From contig JAGCAV010000164.1 in NCBI GenBank assembly GCA_017652545.1, positions 1-26,058 on the forward strand: 26,058 bases of DNA. The letters run 5' to 3'. Shown here piece by piece: positions 22,042 to 26,058 of the stretch (its first letter is position 1; the number at the start of each line of letters is the position of its first letter). Under the pieces are notes generated by a model. It had not been told where the DNA came from. It saw only the letters and a list, made by a program, of their open reading frames with translations, and did not search any database. This DNA comes from Lachnospiraceae bacterium. Lineage in GTDB: Bacteria > Bacillota_A > Clostridia > Lachnospirales > Lachnospiraceae. Made by a program: the position numbers and the translations under genes.

Positions 22042-23331
22042 TCATCCTATGTGCTGCGGGATGAACAGAATCAGCTGCGGGATGAACGTGATGGCAAAGA
22101 GCACCACGAACATGATCGCGACAAACGGCATGATCGCCCTGATCAGCTGGGACAGCTTGACCTGGCCGATGGAAACGCCGCAGTAGAGCACGTTGCCGAC
22201 CGGCGGGGTCGCAAGGCCGATACACAGGTTCGTCACCATCACGACACCGAAGTAGACCGGATCCAGCCCGAAGCCGGTCGCGATCGGCAGCAGGATCGGG
22301 GTCAGGATCATGATCGCCGGGCCGGAGTCCATGACGCAGCCGACCAGCACCAGCATGATGTTGACCAGGAACATGAATACCCACTTGCTGCTGGTCAGGC
22401 TGGTGATGAAGGACGCAAGCAGCTGGGGAATGGCGCAGGTCGTGACCATGTAAGCCGCCACCTGGGCGGATCCCACCACAAACATCATCACAGCCGATCC
22501 CATCATGGATGTGATCATCAGCTCCGGCCAGTCCTTAAAGTTGAACTCCCGGTAGATGAGGCCCGAGACGACCAGCGAGTACAGAACTGCCAGCGCCGCC
22601 GTCTCTGTGGCTGTTGCCACGCCCGTGGTGATGCAGATGATGATGAAGAAGGGCAGGAAGATCGCGAAGATCGCCTTTCTGGTGGCGGTCCAGATCTCTT
22701 TGAGGCTGCTCTTCGGGCCGATTGGGTAATCCCGCTTGCGCACATGTACGAACCAGGCGATCATCAGGCCCAGGCCGATGATGATTCCCGGGATAATACC
22801 GCCAAGGAACATGCGGGACACGGATGTTCCCGCGCACACCGCATAGAAGATCATCTGCGTGGACGGCGGGATGACGGGACCAAGACAGCCTGCTGAGCAG
22901 ATGATAGCCGTTGATTTGTCCTTGTCATAACCGGAGCCGCCCATGATTGGAAGCATCATGGAGCCGACAGCCGTGGTATCCGCCACAGCCGAGCCGGACA
23001 CACCGGCGAAGATCATGGCTGCCAGGACACCCACATAACCAAGGCCGCCTTTAAAGCGTCCGAGCACGGCATAGCAGAAATCGACGATCCGCTTGGAAAT
23101 GCCGCCGCGGCTCATGATCTCACCCGCGATCATAAAGAACGGGATGGCAAGCAGCGGAACAGAGTCTATGCCGTTGGAAAATTTCTGAGCCAGCGTAAAC
23201 AGCGACCAGAATCTGGGCTGTGCCATGGCTTTTACCGCCATCATGCAGAAGCCCGTCCCGATCAGAGAGAAGGAGATCGGTACGCCGATGATAACCAGGC
23301 CGAACAGAGAAACCAAAAATACCGCTAACAT
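22042..23331 (-). CDS. dctM: TRAP transporter large permease, DctM family (system 2)
   Basis: This 429-residue polytopic protein with about twelve hydrophobic segments shows the DctM marks. These are GVPISFSLIGTGF near the N-terminus, IAGEIMSRGGISKRIVDF near 70, MIFAGVSGSAVADTTAVGSMMLPIM near 115, GPVIPPSTQMIFYAV near 150, MDSGPAIMILTPILLPIATGFGLDPVYFG near 335 and GLATPPVGNVLYCGVSIG near 375. It forms the ion-coupled channel with the small subunit encoded 3 bases upstream. The 124 bases after it, up to dctP2, contain an inverted repeat (CGGGTCC/GGACCCG) but no clear terminator. Confidence 0.95.
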   Translation of the reverse strand: MLAVFLVSLFGLVIIGVPISFSLIGTGFCMMAVKAMAQPRFWSLFTLAQKFSNGIDSVPLLAIPFFMIAGEIMSRGGISKRIVDFCYAVLGRFKGGLGYVGVLAAMIFAGVSGSAVADTTAVGSMMLPIMGGSGYDKDKSTAIICSAGCLGPVIPPSTQMIFYAVCAGTSVSRMFLGGIIPGIIIGLGLMIAWFVHVRKRDYPIGPKSSLKEIWTATRKAIFAIFLPFFIIICITTGVATATETAALAVLYSLVVSGLIYREFNFKDWPELMITSMMGSAVMMFVVGSAQVAAYMVTTCAIPQLLASFITSLTSSKWVFMFLVNIMLVLVGCVMDSGPAIMILTPILLPIATGFGLDPVYFGVVMVTNLCIGLATPPVGNVLYCGVSIGQVKLSQLIRAIMPFVAIMFVVLFAITFIPQLILFIPQHIG

Positions 23332-23334
23332 GTT

Positions 23335-23838
23335 TTACACCTCCTCCCTTTTCTTCCGATCATCGGGCTGTGTGATCACCATACAGATCCGCGCGATCGT
23401 ACTTAATACAAAGTACCCGAAGCAGATCGGCGCACCCAGATACACGGCGCCCTTCGGGATCTTCAGCGCGGAGGTCGGCATTTTCCATGTCGTAGCAACA
23501 ACCTCCCAGCCGCCTTTCACCAGCAGGCACGAGAGGAAAAGCACAACCAGAAGTGCGATCACCTGCACGATTTTTCTGGAAATACCGGGAAACGCGTCAA
23601 CGATGAAGTCAAGCCGCATGTGTGCGCCTTTGCTCTCGCCCAGAATCGCGCCAAGAAATGTCGTCCACATAAACAGGAACCGGCAGGCTTCTTCTGACCA
23701 GGTCAGTCCGCTGTTGAACACGTACCTTAATATCACGTTCGTGATCACCAGAACCGTCATCACTGTTCCGAAAATGATCAGTGCGAACTTGATCAGGAGC
23801 AGAAATGCATTGTTCAGTTTCTTGATGGCTTCCACCAT
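23335..23838 (-). CDS. dctQ: TRAP transporter small permease, DctQ family (system 2)
   Basis: This 167-residue protein of the usual DctQ size has four predicted membrane helices and the characteristic SGLTWSEEACRFLFMWTTFLGAILG segment, in which the Glu-Glu-x-x-Arg pattern marks the second helix. The C-terminus is charged (DDRKKREEV). AAGGTGAG precedes the ATG. It is the first gene of operon 2, but only 39 bases separate it from the DUF4340 gene and no terminator or good promoter is visible there. The operon may therefore start within or above the DUF4340 gene. It acts as the membrane adaptor between DctP and DctM. Confidence 0.93.
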   Translation of the reverse strand: MVEAIKKLNNAFLLLIKFALIIFGTVMTVLVITNVILRYVFNSGLTWSEEACRFLFMWTTFLGAILGESKGAHMRLDFIVDAFPGISRKIVQVIALLVVLFLSCLLVKGGWEVVATTWKMPTSALKIPKGAVYLGAPICFGYFVLSTIARICMVITQPDDRKKREEV

Positions 23839-23877
23839 TTTAATTTCTCACCTTCCTTCCATCTTCGAATCCCCCGC

Positions 23878-25221
23878 TCATAACGCCCCTCCTGCCGCAT
23901 CGATCAGCGGCTGCAGCGAAGACCGGTCACATTCGAAAGCCTCTGTCTGATTCACGCTGACATGGCACTTGCGATCGCTTACCTCGTCAAATACCAGTTC
24001 TGTCTTTTCTTCCCCCTTTCCGGTGAGGATCGTGCAGCGCAACACTTCCCCGCCCACTGTCCTGTCTTTTTCCTGTATCCCCTGAATCGTAATCCGATTT
24101 AAAGAATCCAATATCTTTGCGTAAAAATCCGCATTGTCCACATCCAGCCCGTCTGCCCTGACACGCAGGTTCTGTCCGCTGCCGGAAAGATCATAAACAA
24201 CGCGCTTCCCGTCCGCCTCCAGCACGATCTGATCCGTCTCTCCCGCGTTCAGGGAGAGCAGTTTTCCGCCCAGGAGCCGGGCTGCGTCCGCATCCATCCA
24301 GGACAGCTGTTCCTGCGGCACCATATAGACCGCACCGGTCCCGGCGTCTGTCACAGCCATCAGGCCCTCCGTCGTCTCCCTGATCAGATATGTTCCGGTG
24401 CTCCCGTCTTCACTCTCCAGCGTCAGGACTTTTACCGCGTCCTCTTCTGAAACCGGATCCGGGGAGGCCGATACCGTTTCCGCCCGCATCTCTTCCATGG
24501 GCGAGAGTATGTTTTCCCTGAACAGGGCCGCTGCCAGCGGAATTACGACCGGCTGTTCCAGGCTGTAATATTTCATCCCGGTCACGTTTCCGGTCCCGGT
24601 CGCCTTCAGGCTGAAGCGGATCCCCTCAGCGTCCGATACCAAGATCCGTGTCAGCTTTGCGGGATCCGTTCCCGCCAATACGCCAAGATCCAGGTACTGC
24701 GTCACATCTCCCAGGAATGCCTGCCCGTAGCCTGCGTTCAGCGTGAAAACCTCGCTGCCGCCGCTGGCACACACATAATATGCCTTCCCATCCGGCGTCA
24801 GATCACCCACCAGGAACTGCACGCCGTTCTCGGACTGATCCTCCACAAAAATCGTGGCTGCGGGAGATGTCAGGCCAAACTGGGGATCCGAGGCGTTCGC
24901 CCCCTCCACCCGTCCGTTCATCCGGATTCTGCTCACAGCTGAAAACAGTTCCGTGACCGCATCATGATCCGGTTCGATTCCCGGCAGGGAGGTATCCGTA
25001 AACCAGGCATCGCCGCTGTGGACGATCGTCAGGCTTCCCGTCCCGTTTTCCACAACGACCGCCAGCACATCCTCCGCACTGTCAAAGGCTGTCAGGTAAT
25101 AGGCCACCTCAGGCGCCTGAGGCGCCTCCTTTTTCTCACTGTGTCTTACCCATATCGTTCCGGCGGTAAAGACCACAAACAGGATCAGGAGCACCGCCAG
25201 TGTTTTCCGGCTCACATTCAT
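23878..25221 (-). CDS. DUF4340-type membrane-anchored protein
   Basis: This 447-residue protein has one N-terminal membrane segment (about 8-25) and a long extracellular part made of repeated beta-rich units, consistent with the DUF4340 family. The recurring phrases are a Trp/Phe-containing beta strand, FGLTSPAATIFVEDQSE, and VGDLTPDGKAYYVCASGGSEVFTL, which is typical of this family ('F.vGd....g..Y....g...vf.l'). DUF4340 genes are regularly found after gldF/gldG-like ABC genes, as here. Its start overlaps the stop of the GldG-like gene by 4 bases. The role is not established; a part in surface export or cell-envelope handling is inferred for such clusters. It appears unrelated to the sugar genes. 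Confidence 0.8.
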   Translation of the reverse strand: MNVSRKTLAVLLILFVVFTAGTIWVRHSEKKEAPQAPEVAYYLTAFDSAEDVLAVVVENGTGSLTIVHSGDAWFTDTSLPGIEPDHDAVTELFSAVSRIRMNGRVEGANASDPQFGLTSPAATIFVEDQSENGVQFLVGDLTPDGKAYYVCASGGSEVFTLNAGYGQAFLGDVTQYLDLGVLAGTDPAKLTRILVSDAEGIRFSLKATGTGNVTGMKYYSLEQPVVIPLAAALFRENILSPMEEMRAETVSASPDPVSEEDAVKVLTLESEDGSTGTYLIRETTEGLMAVTDAGTGAVYMVPQEQLSWMDADAARLLGGKLLSLNAGETDQIVLEADGKRVVYDLSGSGQNLRVRADGLDVDNADFYAKILDSLNRITIQGIQEKDRTVGGEVLRCTILTGKGEEKTELVFDEVSDRKCHVSVNQTEAFECDRSSLQPLIDAAGGAL

Positions 25222-26058
25222 GCCCTTCTCCTCCTGACAAACACCACCAGACCGGTCAGAATCAGTCCCGCCGGAATCAGTCCCAGGAAGATCACGGCGA
25301 TCGCCACCGTTGCGGACCAGGACAATGCGATCTGCCGGTTGGACAGGCTCTTTTCCGGAATCGAGAGGGTCACCGTGTCGTCGTTCATGAAAGACAGGGC
25401 CTGAAGAATCAGCTGCCCGTTCCCGAGGGAAGCGTTCGAAAGATACTGATCTTCATAAAAACCGCAGCAGTCAGTCAGGAATATAAAAGCTTTCTGTCCG
25501 CCTTCACGATCCCCGACCGTCATTTCACTGGTCGCAGCCAGCGTGAAGGGTCCTGCCAGATCCGTGTTCTCCCGCTGCGTGGTGCCCGCCCGGGTCAGCG
25601 GCTTCGCGTACGACTCTGATGTACTTGTCAGGACCGGTGCCGTCAGCCTTCCGTTCGGATTGGAGAGCGTCAGGCTCCCGCACACCGGCAGCACAACGTA
25701 GGAAGCATTCTCGGAGAACCAGACGTTCATCATGTGAACCGAAAAATCGGGGATGACATTCATCGGGCTGTCCATCTGCCGGGCCGGTTCCATCACGATG
25801 GTCTGGTCTGTCAAAAGCCCCCACTCCGCCAGATAGGCGTCCAGGTTCGGGAGCGTCTCCACAGCCGGGTCACGCAGGACAATCAGGCTGCCGCCTTCCA
25901 GCAGGAAGGCATCCAGCATACCGATCTCCTCCGCAGAGAAGTCCCTGGAAGGTCCAGCGATCATGACGGTATGGATCCCGTCCTGATCAGCCATGCCGAG
26001 CACGCCTGTCCGGACAGTGTAATTGCTGTCCCTGATCAGTTCTTTCAGTTTTTCCGTA
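25218..26058 (-). CDS. GldG-like ABC-type transport auxiliary protein, 3' part only
   Basis: The reading frame is open to the right edge, so the gene begins outside the window; an in-frame GTG at 26003 is internal, not the start. The visible part (about 279 residues) matches the C-terminal region of the GldG/ABC_transp_aux family. It contains an IHTVMIAGPSRDFSAEEIGMLDAFLLEGGSLIVLRD segment, where a Rossmann-like domain with a 'G-G-x-hydrophobic' turn sits. Near the end SIPEKSL is followed by one membrane segment (about the last 35 residues) and an Arg-rich tail (RRRRA). Relatives work with an ABC permease (GldF) and ATPase, which should lie beyond the right edge. Confidence 0.8.
   Translation of the reverse strand, partial: TEKLKELIRDSNYTVRTGVLGMADQDGIHTVMIAGPSRDFSAEEIGMLDAFLLEGGSLIVLRDPAVETLPNLDAYLAEWGLLTDQTIVMEPARQMDSPMNVIPDFSVHMMNVWFSENASYVVLPVCGSLTLSNPNGRLTAPVLTSTSESYAKPLTRAGTTQRENTDLAGPFTLAATSEMTVGDREGGQKAFIFLTDCCGFYEDQYLSNASLGNGQLILQALSFMNDDTVTLSIPEKSLSNRQIALSWSATVAIAVIFLGLIPAGLILTGLVVFVRRRRA

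Noticed and set aside
22051..22896. Long plus-strand open frame opposite dctM2, and similar frames opposite other genes
   Set aside because: These have the His/Asp/Arg-rich composition of antisense shadows of GC-rich genes and no ribosome sites; the minus-strand genes are clear family members.

Overview
The window (about 26 kb, moderately high GC) reads as a chromosomal carbohydrate-catabolism island from a Gram-positive anaerobe, most likely a Clostridia/Lachnospiraceae-type bacterium. The grounds are strong AGGAGG-type ribosome binding sites, substrate-binding proteins with clostridial-style Ala-rich signal peptides, an RpiR-type regulator, and a gldG/DUF4340 pair at the right edge. The species assignment is inference. 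Every gene I accept lies on the minus strand, so transcription runs from high to low coordinates. No tRNA, rRNA, CRISPR array, insertion sequence or phage gene was seen.

Layout in the direction of transcription. (1) 26058-23878: the 3' part of a GldG-like ABC-auxiliary membrane protein, overlapped by a DUF4340 protein. (2) 23838-17477: dctQ2-dctM2-dctP2 (a TRAP transporter), two zinc-dependent medium-chain dehydrogenases and a Gfo/Idh/MocA oxidoreductase, closed by a clear intrinsic terminator at 17415-17458. (3) 17045-9552: an SDR dehydrogenase, a second TRAP transporter (dctP1-dctQ1-dctM1), a sugar isomerase/epimerase, an unusual membrane-anchored protein with a possible NERD-like domain, and an FGGY (xylulokinase-like) kinase, closed by a hairpin at 9490-9547. 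(4) 9290-2252: a third zinc dehydrogenase, a class I DhnA/LsrF-type aldolase, a phosphotriesterase-like lactonase and a ribose-type ABC transporter (binding protein, ATPase, permease). (5) 2105-136: an RpiR/SIS regulator with its own promoter, then a D-2-hydroxyacid dehydrogenase, closed by a hairpin at 72-97.

The strongest regulatory observation is that operons 3 and 4 start from near-identical promoter blocks with the same internal spacing. Each block is bracketed by 15-bp palindromes of the form TGAAAATNATTTTCA, and the same palindrome overlaps the predicted start of rpiR transcription. This predicts one RpiR regulon joining the ABC operon, the TRAP/SDR/kinase operon and rpiR itself. A second, unrelated 28-bp palindrome occurs between the binding-protein gene and the remaining transporter genes in both the ABC and the first TRAP operon.

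Taken together, the genes could take up a sugar, polyol or sugar acid (one ABC and two TRAP systems), oxidise it (three zinc dehydrogenases, one SDR, one Gfo/Idh), open a lactone, isomerise and phosphorylate it, cleave it with the aldolase, and reduce a C2/C3 oxo-acid product with the D-2-hydroxyacid dehydrogenase. The individual enzyme classes are well supported. The substrate and the order of steps are inference, and the combination does not match any catabolic pathway that I can name with confidence.
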